64,000 nucleotides of DNA from F23-B02 sp946405205 (GTDB lineage Bacteria > Bacillota > Clostridia > Oscillospirales > Oscillospiraceae): NCBI GenBank assembly GCA_946405205.1, contig CAMJGL010000002.1, positions 69,901 through 133,900 of the forward strand. The letters run 5' to 3'. The notes beneath the pieces are model-generated. The model was not told the origin of the DNA and did no database searches. It worked only from the letters and a program-made list of their open reading frames with translations. How positions within the stretch are numbered: the stretch's first letter is position 1; every line of letters begins with the position of its first letter. Position numbers and translations under genes: made by a program. This document shows positions 49,952-58,221 of this stretch, piece by piece.

Positions 49952-51151
49952 ATGACTGCACTTGAACTGCGTGAAAAGCGCGCAAAACTGTGGGAAGGCA
50001 CGAAGGCTTTCCTCGAAACCCACCGCAAGGAAAACGGCACTCTGTCCGCAGAGGACGATGCCGCCTATGTCAAGATGGAGCAGGAGATCAACGATCTCGG
50101 CAGAGAGATCGCCCGCGCCGAGCGTCTTGAAGCTGTAGACGCTGCTATGGCTCTGCCCACCAGCAAGCCCCTCACCGAAAAGCCCGAGGCTCAGAAGAAG
50201 GATGAAAAAACCGGCAGAGCTTCCGATGCCTACAAAAAGGCATTCTGGGCACAGGCTCGTTCCCGTACCAATGCTACCCCCGAAGTCCGCAACGACCTAC
50301 AGGTCGGCACCGACAGCGAGGGTGGCTACCTCGTTCCCGATGAGTTCGAGCATACCCTCGTACAGTCTCTGAACGAGGCCAACTTCATCCGTACTCGCGC
50401 CCGTGTCATCACCACCTCCAATGGTCTGCATAAGATCCCCATTGTGGCCGCTCACGGCTCCGCAGCTTGGATGGAGGAAGAGGACGCCTATACCGCAAGC
50501 GATGAGACCTTCGGTCAGGTCAACCTCGATGCCCACAAGGTCGGTACTCTCATCAAGGTTTCCGAAGAGCTTCTGCAGGACAGCGCCTTCGACCTTGAGA
50601 AGTACATGAACGAGGAATTCACCCGCCGCATCGGTGACAAGGAAGAGGATGCCTACCTCAACGGTGACGGCTCTCATAAGCCCACCGGCATTCTGCATTC
50701 CACCGGCGGTGCGCAGGTCGGCGTGACCACCGCATCCGCAACCGCCATCACCGCTGATGAGGTTATCGACCTCTTCTACAGCCTCAAGGCTCCCTACCGC
50801 AAGAATGCAATCTGGGTTCTGAACGATGACACCATCAAGGCGATCCGCAAGCTGAAGAACGGTGCCGGTGACTATCTGTGGCAGCCCGCACTGAAGGACG
50901 GCGATGTTCCTACTATTCTGGGCAGACCCTACTTCACTTCTCAGTTTGCACCCACCATAGCTTCCGGTGCCAAGGTCATCGCTTTCGGTGACTTCAGCTT
51001 CTACTGGATCGGTGACCGTCAGGGCATCAGCTTCAAGCGTCTGAACGAGCTGTATGCTGGCAACGGTCAGGTCGGCTTCCTTGCCTCCAAGCGACTGGAC
51101 GGTAAGCTCGTTCTGCCCGAAGCCATTAAGGTTCTGCAGATGAAGGCGTGA
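49952..51151 (+). CDS. Major capsid protein (HK97 fold)
   Basis: A 399-residue capsid precursor. The N-terminal ~100 residues are a charged coiled-coil delta/scaffold domain (LELREKRAKLWEGTKAFLET), expected to be removed by the protease, followed by the HK97 fold (GGYLVPDEFEHTLVQSLNEA, AYTASDETFGQVNLDAHKVG, FKRLNELYAGNGQVGF). The ATG at 49952 is preferred; an in-frame ATG 15 bp earlier overlaps the GGAGG ribosome-binding site. Confidence 0.94.
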   Translation: MTALELREKRAKLWEGTKAFLETHRKENGTLSAEDDAAYVKMEQEINDLGREIARAERLEAVDAAMALPTSKPLTEKPEAQKKDEKTGRASDAYKKAFWAQARSRTNATPEVRNDLQVGTDSEGGYLVPDEFEHTLVQSLNEANFIRTRARVITTSNGLHKIPIVAAHGSAAWMEEEDAYTASDETFGQVNLDAHKVGTLIKVSEELLQDSAFDLEKYMNEEFTRRIGDKEEDAYLNGDGSHKPTGILHSTGGAQVGVTTASATAITADEVIDLFYSLKAPYRKNAIWVLNDDTIKAIRKLKNGAGDYLWQPALKDGDVPTILGRPYFTSQFAPTIASGAKVIAFGDFSFYWIGDRQGISFKRLNELYAGNGQVGFLASKRLDGKLVLPEAIKVLQMKA

Positions 51152-51161
51152 GGTAATCCCA

Positions 51162-51386
51162 ATGAGCTATAACACCAAGAATTATTCCGAGCAGGGCGGC
51201 GATGTCACCCATTTCGGCGGCAAGGTCATCTTTGAGGAAGGCTGCGAGGTGGAGGGTAATTCCTTCACCCCTGCGACTAACCAGGCGGCAAGCACCGCCA
51301 CCACCATCGCAGGGCTTGTCACAGACTTCAATGCTCTGCTCACAAAGCTCAAAACCGCCGGTCTTATGGAGGCTGACGAGGAATGA
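51162..51386 (+). CDS. Head fiber-like small structural protein
   Basis: A 74-residue protein (MSYNTKNYSEQGGDVTHFGG, then KVIFEEGCEVEG and NALLTKLKTAGLM) resembling phage head-fiber proteins that decorate the capsid. The location after the capsid gene fits. The match is by short pattern. Confidence 0.65.
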   Translation: MSYNTKNYSEQGGDVTHFGGKVIFEEGCEVEGNSFTPATNQAASTATTIAGLVTDFNALLTKLKTAGLMEADEE

Positions 51387-51438
51387 TTCACAGGGACTTC
51401 GGTTTGACCGCCGGAGTCCCTTTTTCGGAGGTTATCCC

Positions 51439-51717
51439 ATGATAGTTACTCTTGAAGAAGCAAAAGGCTACCTCCGTGTGGACTTCGATGACGATGATGA
51501 GCTGATCGAGTCTTTTCTCGCTTCGGCAGAACAGCTCGTAGCGGATGTGGCAAGAGTCGAGGTTTCGGAGCTTTCCACCGGATACAGTGAGAAGTTCCGG
51601 ATCGCCGCTCTGTATGCCACTGCCTATCTCTATGAACACCGGGAGGAAGCCGACCACAACGCTCTGACCTTGAGCCTGCGCTCCTTCCTCTGCGGTGAGC
51701 GAAGGGCGGGATTCTGA
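51439..51717 (+). CDS. Head-tail connector (gp6-like)
   Basis: A 92-residue head-tail connector: MIVTLEEAKGYLRVDFDDDD, then ESFLASAEQLVADVARV and KFRIAALYATAYLYEHREE. This is the HK97 gp6/DNA-packaging adaptor pattern. The ATG at 51439 follows GGAGG. It abuts the next gene. Confidence 0.87.
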   Translation: MIVTLEEAKGYLRVDFDDDDELIESFLASAEQLVADVARVEVSELSTGYSEKFRIAALYATAYLYEHREEADHNALTLSLRSFLCGERRAGF

Positions 51718-52049
51718 TGAAGGTCGCTCTGCTCAATCGGATCATTACCGTGCAGAGAAACACCGCTGTTACGGACGAGATCGGCAATCATCTGAATACA
51801 TGGACTGCTTTTTATACCTGCCACGCCACGGTCAGCGGCGAGACGGACGCCGAAGCGGAGGAAGCCGGAACAACTGTAGACGATACCAAAGCTGACTTTA
51901 CGCTCCGCTGGTGTGCCGCCTCCTCAGTTATCACCCCTACCGAATACCGGGTCGTGATGGACGGACAGATATACGACATTCTCTCCGTTGACCATATGAA
52001 CTTCAAGCACAAGAGCATGAAGCTCCGGTGCAGGAAAGCGAGGCGGTAA
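51717..52049 (+). CDS. Head-tail adaptor / head closure protein
   Basis: A 110-residue protein (LLNRIITVQRNTAVTDEIGN, then TWTAFYTCHATVSGETDAEA and YDILSVDHMNFKHKSM) of the phage head-tail joining family. It overlaps the connector's stop by 1 bp. Confidence 0.85.
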   Translation: MKVALLNRIITVQRNTAVTDEIGNHLNTWTAFYTCHATVSGETDAEAEEAGTTVDDTKADFTLRWCAASSVITPTEYRVVMDGQIYDILSVDHMNFKHKSMKLRCRKARR

Positions 52050-52051
52050 CT

Positions 52052-52429
52052 GTGTCTATACCCGTGGGAAACCTCGCCGATGAGGTCATAAAACAGCTGG
52101 GCGAGTATGCCGAGGTCACGACAGACGGCATGAAAAAGGCGGTCAACGATGCCGGAAAAACTGTGAAGAAGGAAATTCAAGCTAATGCCCCTGTCCAGTC
52201 CGGGAAGTACAAAAAGAGCTGGACGGTCAAGAAAACTGCCGAGTCCGCTACGAAGCTGGAGATAACGGTGCATTCCAAAAACCGCTATCAGCTTGCCCAC
52301 CTTCTGGAACACGGTCATGCCAAGCGTAACGGCGGCAGGACGAAGGCGATACCGCATATTGCTCCGGCAGAGGAACTCGGTGCGGAGCAGCTCGAACAGG
52401 ACATAGAGAGGATGATTCGGAATGGATAA
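52052..52429 (+). CDS. HK97 gp10-like tail/head joining protein
   Basis: A 125-residue protein with KAVNDAGKTVKKEIQANAPV then QSGKYKKSWTVKK and RYQLAHLLEHGHAKRNGGRT, the HK97 gp10 signature. I prefer the GTG at 52052 (GAGGCGGT upstream); a GTG at 52028 overlapping the previous gene is the alternative. Confidence 0.85.
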   Translation: MSIPVGNLADEVIKQLGEYAEVTTDGMKKAVNDAGKTVKKEIQANAPVQSGKYKKSWTVKKTAESATKLEITVHSKNRYQLAHLLEHGHAKRNGGRTKAIPHIAPAEELGAEQLEQDIERMIRNG

Positions 52430-52751
52430 GCTTTTAGCAATAGTGCAGGAAATAGGCTACCCCAATGCCTATGACCACTTCGCCGAGGGTGAGGCTCCGG
52501 AGCTTCCGTACATTCTGTACCTCGTCCCGGAGAGTAACAACTTCGCCGCCGACAACTACGCTTATTTCAAAGTCAACGAAGTCCACATAGAGCTGTACAC
52601 CGACCGGAAAGACCTGACGGCGGAGCAGAAAGTCGAAGCTGTGCTTGACAGGCACGGCATTTTTTATAACAGGTCTGAAACCTGGATCGAGAGCGAACAG
52701 CTCTATGAAGTCCTTTATTATTTCGATATGGAGGTAAAAGGCAATGCCTAA
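52422..52751 (+). CDS. Tail completion-like protein
   Basis: A 109-residue protein (ELPYILYLVPESNNFAADNY, FKVNEVHIELYTDRKDLTAE) in the tail-terminator position between gp10-like and major tail protein. The pattern matches tail-completion/minor tail proteins. Overlaps both neighbours. Confidence 0.78.
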   Translation: MDKLLAIVQEIGYPNAYDHFAEGEAPELPYILYLVPESNNFAADNYAYFKVNEVHIELYTDRKDLTAEQKVEAVLDRHGIFYNRSETWIESEQLYEVLYYFDMEVKGNA

Positions 52752-53340
52752 CAAAGTCAAATACGGTCTGAAAAATGTCCATGCGGCTATTCTGACCGAA
52801 ACCGTGGTTGACGATGTTACTACCTACAGCTACGGAACTCCCAAGCCCGTCCCCGGCGCGGTGAGTATCAGCCTTGAGGCACAGGGCGAGACCTCTCCGT
52901 TCTATGCGGATGATATCGTGTATTTCCGCACCAATGCCAATAACGGCTACTCCGGCGATCTGGAGATCGCGCTGATCCCCGAATGGTTCAGAACCGACAT
53001 TCTCAAGGAGGATGACGATGCCAACGGTGTGCTTGTGGAGAAGAGCGATATCGGCGAGAGCGTGAAGTTTGCTCTGCTGTTTGAGTTCACCGGCGATGCG
53101 AAGGGTATCCGCCATGTGCTGTATAACTGCTCTGCGTCCCGCCCCTCTCTCGAGTCGCAGACGAAGGAAGAGAACATTGAGCCCGGTACAGAGAAGCTCA
53201 CCATCACCGCCGACCCCAGAGGTGACGGTCTGGTCAAAGCCCGCACGGGTGACACCACTACCACCACTGTTTACAACGGCTGGTATACCTCTGTGTATAC
53301 GCCCGTTGCTCCCACCCCTCCCAGCGGAGGTAACACCTAA
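52744..53340 (+). CDS. Major tail protein
   Basis: A 198-residue tail-tube protein: VKYGLKNVHAAILTETVVDD, then GAVSISLEAQGETSPFYADD and NNGYSGDLEIALIPEWF. The C-terminal tail is Thr/Pro-rich. It is the gene before the tail assembly chaperone, as in HK97-like phages. Confidence 0.9.
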   Translation: MPNKVKYGLKNVHAAILTETVVDDVTTYSYGTPKPVPGAVSISLEAQGETSPFYADDIVYFRTNANNGYSGDLEIALIPEWFRTDILKEDDDANGVLVEKSDIGESVKFALLFEFTGDAKGIRHVLYNCSASRPSLESQTKEENIEPGTEKLTITADPRGDGLVKARTGDTTTTTVYNGWYTSVYTPVAPTPPSGGNT

Positions 53341-53876
53341 TGGTTGAGAAAACTATCGAGGTCAGCGGCAAAGAGGTAAAGTTCCGTTCCTCCGCCGCTG
53401 TCCCTCGCCTCTACAGGGCAAAATTCAAACGGGACATTTTTAAGGATTTCTCGAAGCTCGAAAAGTCTTACAAGGATAACACTGACGAGGGCGAATCCTT
53501 CGCCATCGAGGACCTGGAGATCTTCGAGAACGTGGCGTACATCATGGCTTATCATGCCGACCCCACCATTCCAGGCACTATCGAGGACTGGCTCGACCAG
53601 TTTGATATGTTCAGCATTTACCAGGTGCTTCCGGAGATACTGGAAATGTGGGGTACGAACATGATGACCGATGTTGCTTCTAAAAAAAAACGAAATCCCT
53701 CAACGAGGGAAATGACCACGCCCCTGTTTCTCCTGCGGTGCGTGGAACTCGGCATATCCGTCCGCGATCTGGAACTGCTCACTATCGGGTTAATCCTGGA
53801 TATGTGGACGGAAAAGGATAACGACGGCATCGAATATGACCGCATCGCAACGCAGGAGGACATGGACGCTTTTTAA
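53340..53876 (+). CDS. Tail assembly chaperone (G/T-like in one frame)
   Basis: A 178-residue tail assembly chaperone. The first ~115 residues (TIEVSGKEVKFRSSAAVPRL...MFSIYQVLPEILEMWG) are G-like and the last ~60 (FLLRCVELGISVRDLELLTI, GLILDMWTEKDND) are T-like. In most siphophages these are separated by a programmed frameshift. Here both lie in the zero frame, but a run of nine A (53682-53690) with a hairpin sits at the junction, so slippage could make a shorter G-only product. Confidence 0.82.
   Translation: MVEKTIEVSGKEVKFRSSAAVPRLYRAKFKRDIFKDFSKLEKSYKDNTDEGESFAIEDLEIFENVAYIMAYHADPTIPGTIEDWLDQFDMFSIYQVLPEILEMWGTNMMTDVASKKKRNPSTREMTTPLFLLRCVELGISVRDLELLTIGLILDMWTEKDNDGIEYDRIATQEDMDAF
53681..53710 (+). 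promoter_or_regulatory. Candidate ribosomal slippage site in the chaperone gene
   Basis: Nine consecutive A (53682-53690) followed after 5 bp by the stem TCCCTC / GAGGGA with an AAC loop (53696-53710). This is the normal layout of a slippery heptamer and stimulatory hairpin. A -1 shift would end about 40 codons on; a +1 shift would end at a TGA 22 bp on. Confidence 0.55.
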
Positions 53877-53882
53877 AGTAAA

Positions 53883-53921
53883 AGCCGCAGAGCAATGATT
53901 ATCAGTCAAAACTCTGCGGCT
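53883..53921 (-). terminator. Hairpin between the tail chaperone and minus-strand cassette
   Basis: AGCCGCAGAG / CTCTGCGGCT. On the minus strand it is followed by TTTTA, making it a terminator for the cassette at 53940-54355; it may also slow the late transcript. Confidence 0.7.
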
Positions 53922-53939
53922 CAAAATTGCTGTTAAGTT

Positions 53940-54116
53940 TTATTCATCCTCGTCTCGTGACCACGATGAAATGAAGTGAATATCTCCGGTGTCCATGTCC
54001 ATAGCCATGTTATCACCCATGCGCATCATCAGATTGCCATCGGTATCCATAGCCATATTATCGGAGATGCTCATCGCAAAGTCACCGTCATCGTAATCGA
54101 AGAAGTGTTTGGACAT
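53940..54116 (-). CDS. Small hypothetical protein with internal repeat
   Basis: A 58-residue acidic, Met/Asp-rich protein (MSKHFFDYDDGDFAMSISDN then MAMDTDGNLMMRMGDNMAMD, ending IHFISSWSRDEDE). The D-N-M-A-M-D element occurs twice. The ATG at 54116 follows GGAGAG. It lies after the other minus-strand gene of the same cassette. Function unknown. Confidence 0.62.
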   Translation of the reverse strand: MSKHFFDYDDGDFAMSISDNMAMDTDGNLMMRMGDNMAMDMDTGDIHFISSWSRDEDE

Positions 54117-54133
54117 AATATCTCTCCGTACTT

Positions 54134-54355
54134 TTAGTCATCGTATTCCGGATAGTCAGGTGTCCATTCCGGCCAGGAAGGGACTTTATTTCTTCGCCTG
54201 GAATTATGAATCGCTTGATGTGTTTTGCGGTTCGGATTTAACTGATTCGAGTGATTATCCGCATTTGCCCTGTATGCCTTGTTGTTCGGGTTATGCTGAT
54301 TTGCCCAGTTGTCGAGTTGTTCTTTGCTGTGAGTTTTTCCAGAGACCTTTGCCAT
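54134..54355 (-). CDS. Small Asn-rich basic hypothetical protein
   Basis: A 73-residue protein (MAKVSGKTHSKEQLDNWANQ, then HNPNNKAYRANADNHSNQLN and PNRKTHQAIHNSRRR) with repeated Asn/His/Pro-rich segments. The ATG at 54355 follows AGGAGG. A promoter with a terminator-like hairpin in its leader lies upstream on the same strand. It does not resemble tail genes; probably a moron. Confidence 0.65.
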   Translation of the reverse strand: MAKVSGKTHSKEQLDNWANQHNPNNKAYRANADNHSNQLNPNRKTHQAIHNSRRRNKVPSWPEWTPDYPEYDD

Positions 54356-54383
54356 GATCGTCCTCCTTTCTGAACCGAAAAAA

Positions 54384-54450
54384 TCCACGCACTTTGACCT
54401 GTGCGTGGACAACAATCATCCGGTATATTGCTTCACACGCACCAAAACAA
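54384..54450 (-). promoter_or_regulatory. Minus-strand promoter followed by terminator-like hairpin
   Basis: TTGTTT (54450-54445), 17 bp, TATACC (54427-54422). The transcript would start about 54415 and almost at once form TCCACGCAC / GTGCGTGGA (54409-54384), followed by TTTTTT, i.e. an attenuator in the leader of the Asn-rich gene. The rest of 54.45-54.75 kb shows no gene. Confidence 0.58.
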
Positions 54451-54751
54451 AGCCGAACGTGAAATAATCTTTTTCGGCTCGATTTTTGTGGTGTAAAGCA
54501 CAGAAACAACAGGGGGACAACTACAGTCAACACACAACTGCTTTCTTAATTCCATAATGAGCATTTTACAGGAATTAATAGTTTCGTTGATTTACTCATT
54601 TGTCTGCTGAATATCTGACCTCTCTGCTGTGATATGATTCGTACTCTCATTTTACGAATGGATCAGCTCAGAAGAGCAATACCAACTCAGCAAAATAATA
54701 TTATCACACTGCATCAAGAAAAGCAAGAAATTTGCCTATGGAGGTGAGTAA

Positions 54752-57574
54752 ATGGCAAGCAGGATAAAAGGTATTACTGTCGAGATCGGCGGCGATACCA
54801 CGGGACTTGAGAAGGCTCTGAAACAAGTAAACTCCACGATAAAAACCACGCAGTCCGAGCTGAAGGATGTTGAACGCCTGCTGAAGCTCGATCCCTCCAA
54901 CACACAGCTTCTCGCCCAGAAGCAGAAAGACCTCAAGGACGCCATCGGCGCGACCTCTGAAAAGCTGAACACGCTCAAGGAGGCACAGCGGCAGGCAAAG
55001 GAGCAGCTCGAAAACGGTGACCTCGGGCAGGACAAATACGATGCTCTGCAAAGAGAAATCATTGAGACCGAGCAGGAACTTCGCCGTCTGCAGGAGGAGG
55101 CTGTCACCACCAATGCCACCCTTGCCAAGATCGAAGAAGTCGGCGGCAAGTTCGAGGCGGTCGGTGACAAGATCACCGGAGTCGGCAACAAGGTCATGCC
55201 CGCTTCGCTTGCCGTTATCGGTCTCGGAACGGCAGCAGTAAAGACCGCTGCCGACTTCGATTCCGCTATGGCGCAGGTAGCCGCTGTTTCCGGCGCGACC
55301 GGAGATGATCTCCAAGCACTCCGGGATAAGGCAAGAGAAATGGGCGAAAAAACAAAGTTCTCTGCCTCAGAAGCTGCGTCCGCCATGAACTATATGGCGA
55401 TGGCCGGATGGAAGACCGAGGATATGCTCTCCGGCATTGACGGTATCATGTCCCTCGCCGCCGCTTCCGGTGAAGACCTCGCAACGACCTCGGACATCGT
55501 CACCGATGCACTCACCGCTTTCGGACTGACAGCACAGGACTCCGGTCACTTTGCGGACATCCTCGCAGCGGCATCCTCCAATGCTAACACCAATGTCTCC
55601 ATGATGGGCGAGACTTTCAAGTACTGCGCTCCTGTTGCCGGTGCCCTCGGCTATTCGGCAGAGGACGTTGCCGAGGCAGTCGGTCTCATGGCAAACAGCG
55701 GTATCAAGGCAACACAAGCCGGTACTGCCATGCGAACCATGATGACGAAGCTTCAGGGCGAACTGGAGCTATCCGGCGCGGCATTCGGAGAAGTCACCAT
55801 TGCCACGGCAAACGCTGACGGCTCCATGCGTGAGTTGGGAGATATCCTCGGTGACCTCCGGGTGTATTTCTCGCAGATGACGGAATCAGAAGCGGCAGCG
55901 GCGGCAGAGACCCTTGTCGGCAAGAATGCCATGTCAGGTTTTCTTGCTGTCATGAATGCCGCTCCCGGAGATATTGACAAGCTCAATAACGCTATCGCCA
56001 ACTGTGACGGTACCGCCGAAGAGATGGCGGCGATCATGCAGGACAATCTCGGCGGTCAGCTCACCATACTGAAATCTCAGTTGGAGGAGCTGGCTATTTC
56101 TTTCGGTGAAATGCTGATGCCCACCATCCGGAATATCGTCAGCAAGATACAGGCTTTTGTCGACAAGCTCAACAACATGGACGAAGGCACACGGCAGGTC
56201 ATCTTGAAGATAGGTCTGCTAGTGGCGGCTCTCGGTCCCTTCCTTGTGATCCTCGGCAAGAGCATCTCCAGCATCGGTTCTGCCATGAAGGGGTTCTCCT
56301 CCCTGGCAAAGGGCATCGGAAAGCTCGGAGTAAAGATTGCCGGAAGCACAGGGTCAATCACGAGCCTTGGGAGTGCAATCGGTGCTGTTGCCGGTCCCGT
56401 CCTTGCCGTTGCTGCCGTTATCGCTGTTCTCGTTGCGGCATTTAAGCATCTGTGGGATACCAATGACGGTTTCCGGGAAAACATTCTCGCAACCTGGGCA
56501 AAGATAAAGGAGACCATATCCGGTTTCTGCCAGGGTGTCGTAGACAGGCTCAACGGCCTCGGCTTCGAGTTCAAGAGCATCACCGAGGTCATTAAGGCAG
56601 TATGGAATGGCTTCTGCGATTTCCTAGCTCCAATTTTTGAGGGAGCTTTTTCTTTTATATCCACGGTGCTTTCTACAGTACTTGACCATATCTTGAATGT
56701 CGTGGACTTCTTCATTGCCGTATTTCACGGAGACTGGTCTGCGGCGTGGGAAGCGGTCAAGAATATCTTCACGAATCTGTGGGAGGGTATCCTCTCCGTT
56801 CTCTCCACCATTCTTGAAACCATGAAGGGTGTTCTGGATGCCGTCCTCGGATGGTTCGGCTCTTCGTGGGAGCAGGCGTGGACTGCCATTAAAACTTTCT
56901 TCGTGAACATCTGGACGGGGATCAAAGACTTCTTTGTCAACACGTGGAACAGCATAAAAACCACGGTTTCTAATATCGTTGACGGGATCAAAACGAAAAT
57001 AAGCAATGTCTTTACTGCTGTGGAGACCACCGTCTCGGATGTTTTCAACGGCATAAAAGATACAGCAACCACGGTGTGGAATAACATTAAAAATGCCATC
57101 ACAACCCCCATCGAAGCGGCAAAAGAAAAGGTCAAGTCGGTCATCGACAGCATCAAGGGCTTCTTCTCCGGGCTGAAGCTGGAACTTCCGCATATCAAAC
57201 TGCCGCATTTCAGCATTTCCGGTACGCTCTCCCTTAACCCGCCGAGTGTTCCACATCTTAATATCGACTGGTATAAGGAAGGCGGCATTATGCTGAACCC
57301 CACTATCTTCGGCATGAACGGCTCGTCCCTTATGGCGGGCGGTGAAGCCGGAGCGGAGGCTATTCTCCCTCTGTCGCAGTTTTATGACAGGTTGGAAAGC
57401 ATCCTCGCTACTAGAATGAACACCGGGAATATGGAAAAGTACCTCGCTGTCATTGCTGCCAACAGCGGCAAAGGCATCTACCTTGATGACGGCACCCTCG
57501 TGGGGCATCTGCTCCCGGTCATCGACAGTGAGCTTGGTAAGAATCAGAAACTGCAAAGGAGGCTTGCATTATGA
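54752..57574 (+). CDS. Tail tape measure protein (TP901 type)
   Basis: A 940-residue tape-measure protein: N-terminal coiled coil (KALKQVNSTIKTTQSELKDV), the TP901 core (FDSAMAQVAAVSGATGDDLQ, ALTAFGLTAQDSGHFADILA), hydrophobic segments (VIKAVWNGFCDFLAPIFEGA) and repeated helical modules, ending AGAEAILPLSQFYDRLESIL. It sets tail length. The ATG follows GGAGGTGAG. Confidence 0.95.
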   Translation: MASRIKGITVEIGGDTTGLEKALKQVNSTIKTTQSELKDVERLLKLDPSNTQLLAQKQKDLKDAIGATSEKLNTLKEAQRQAKEQLENGDLGQDKYDALQREIIETEQELRRLQEEAVTTNATLAKIEEVGGKFEAVGDKITGVGNKVMPASLAVIGLGTAAVKTAADFDSAMAQVAAVSGATGDDLQALRDKAREMGEKTKFSASEAASAMNYMAMAGWKTEDMLSGIDGIMSLAAASGEDLATTSDIVTDALTAFGLTAQDSGHFADILAAASSNANTNVSMMGETFKYCAPVAGALGYSAEDVAEAVGLMANSGIKATQAGTAMRTMMTKLQGELELSGAAFGEVTIATANADGSMRELGDILGDLRVYFSQMTESEAAAAAETLVGKNAMSGFLAVMNAAPGDIDKLNNAIANCDGTAEEMAAIMQDNLGGQLTILKSQLEELAISFGEMLMPTIRNIVSKIQAFVDKLNNMDEGTRQVILKIGLLVAALGPFLVILGKSISSIGSAMKGFSSLAKGIGKLGVKIAGSTGSITSLGSAIGAVAGPVLAVAAVIAVLVAAFKHLWDTNDGFRENILATWAKIKETISGFCQGVVDRLNGLGFEFKSITEVIKAVWNGFCDFLAPIFEGAFSFISTVLSTVLDHILNVVDFFIAVFHGDWSAAWEAVKNIFTNLWEGILSVLSTILETMKGVLDAVLGWFGSSWEQAWTAIKTFFVNIWTGIKDFFVNTWNSIKTTVSNIVDGIKTKISNVFTAVETTVSDVFNGIKDTATTVWNNIKNAITTPIEAAKEKVKSVIDSIKGFFSGLKLELPHIKLPHFSISGTLSLNPPSVPHLNIDWYKEGGIMLNPTIFGMNGSSLMAGGEAGAEAILPLSQFYDRLESILATRMNTGNMEKYLAVIAANSGKGIYLDDGTLVGHLLPVIDSELGKNQKLQRRLAL

Positions 57575-58221
57575 TACCGGATGTAAAGATCAACGGCACT
57601 TCAATGACAAGTCTCGGTTGGCTGCGCGAGACCGTGGATTTCCCGACACCGAAATCTCAGACGAATACGGTGGTCGTGCCGGGGAGGAACTCTCCCATCC
57701 GCTTCACAGAGGCATTGGGGCGTGTATCGTATCAGCCGCGCAGTTTTGAGATCACGCTCACGATGCTCGGTACTCGTACCGAATACGATAGCATGGTCGG
57801 TGAGGCGGTCAACCGCTTCGCCGGTCAGCTTGTCCAGATCATCTGCAGCGAAGAACCGGAACTGTACTACGTCGGCACGATTGAAGCAGAACCCTCCTAC
57901 GACCCTCTGACGGGCAAGGGTGTGCTGCTTTTTTCATGCTCTGATGGAGATGCCTACCGCTACCATGTGACGGAAACTGCAGTCAGGAAGGTTGGAACTG
58001 GCACGGTCATCCTCGCCAATGACTATATGCCCGTCGTTCCGGTAATCACCACCACCGCCGAAACTACCCTCACATGGACGGTCGGCTCGGACAGCTTCCA
58101 CAAGACACTGAGCGCCGGAACATGGGAGATACCGGAACTGGAGCTTGCCCCCGGCAACAACTCCGTTACCGTCTCCGGCAGCGGCACGACCACCTTCAAA
58201 TATCGGGAGGGACGGCTGTGA
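57571..58221 (+). CDS. Distal tail (Dit-like) protein
   Basis: A 216-residue baseplate protein: VKINGTSMTSLGWLRETVDF, then NTVVVPGRNSPIRFTEALG and VSYQPRSFEITLTMLG. The pattern is of distal tail proteins that form the tail-tip ring. It overlaps the tape-measure stop by 4 bp. Confidence 0.87.
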   Translation: MIPDVKINGTSMTSLGWLRETVDFPTPKSQTNTVVVPGRNSPIRFTEALGRVSYQPRSFEITLTMLGTRTEYDSMVGEAVNRFAGQLVQIICSEEPELYYVGTIEAEPSYDPLTGKGVLLFSCSDGDAYRYHVTETAVRKVGTGTVILANDYMPVVPVITTTAETTLTWTVGSDSFHKTLSAGTWEIPELELAPGNNSVTVSGSGTTTFKYREGRL

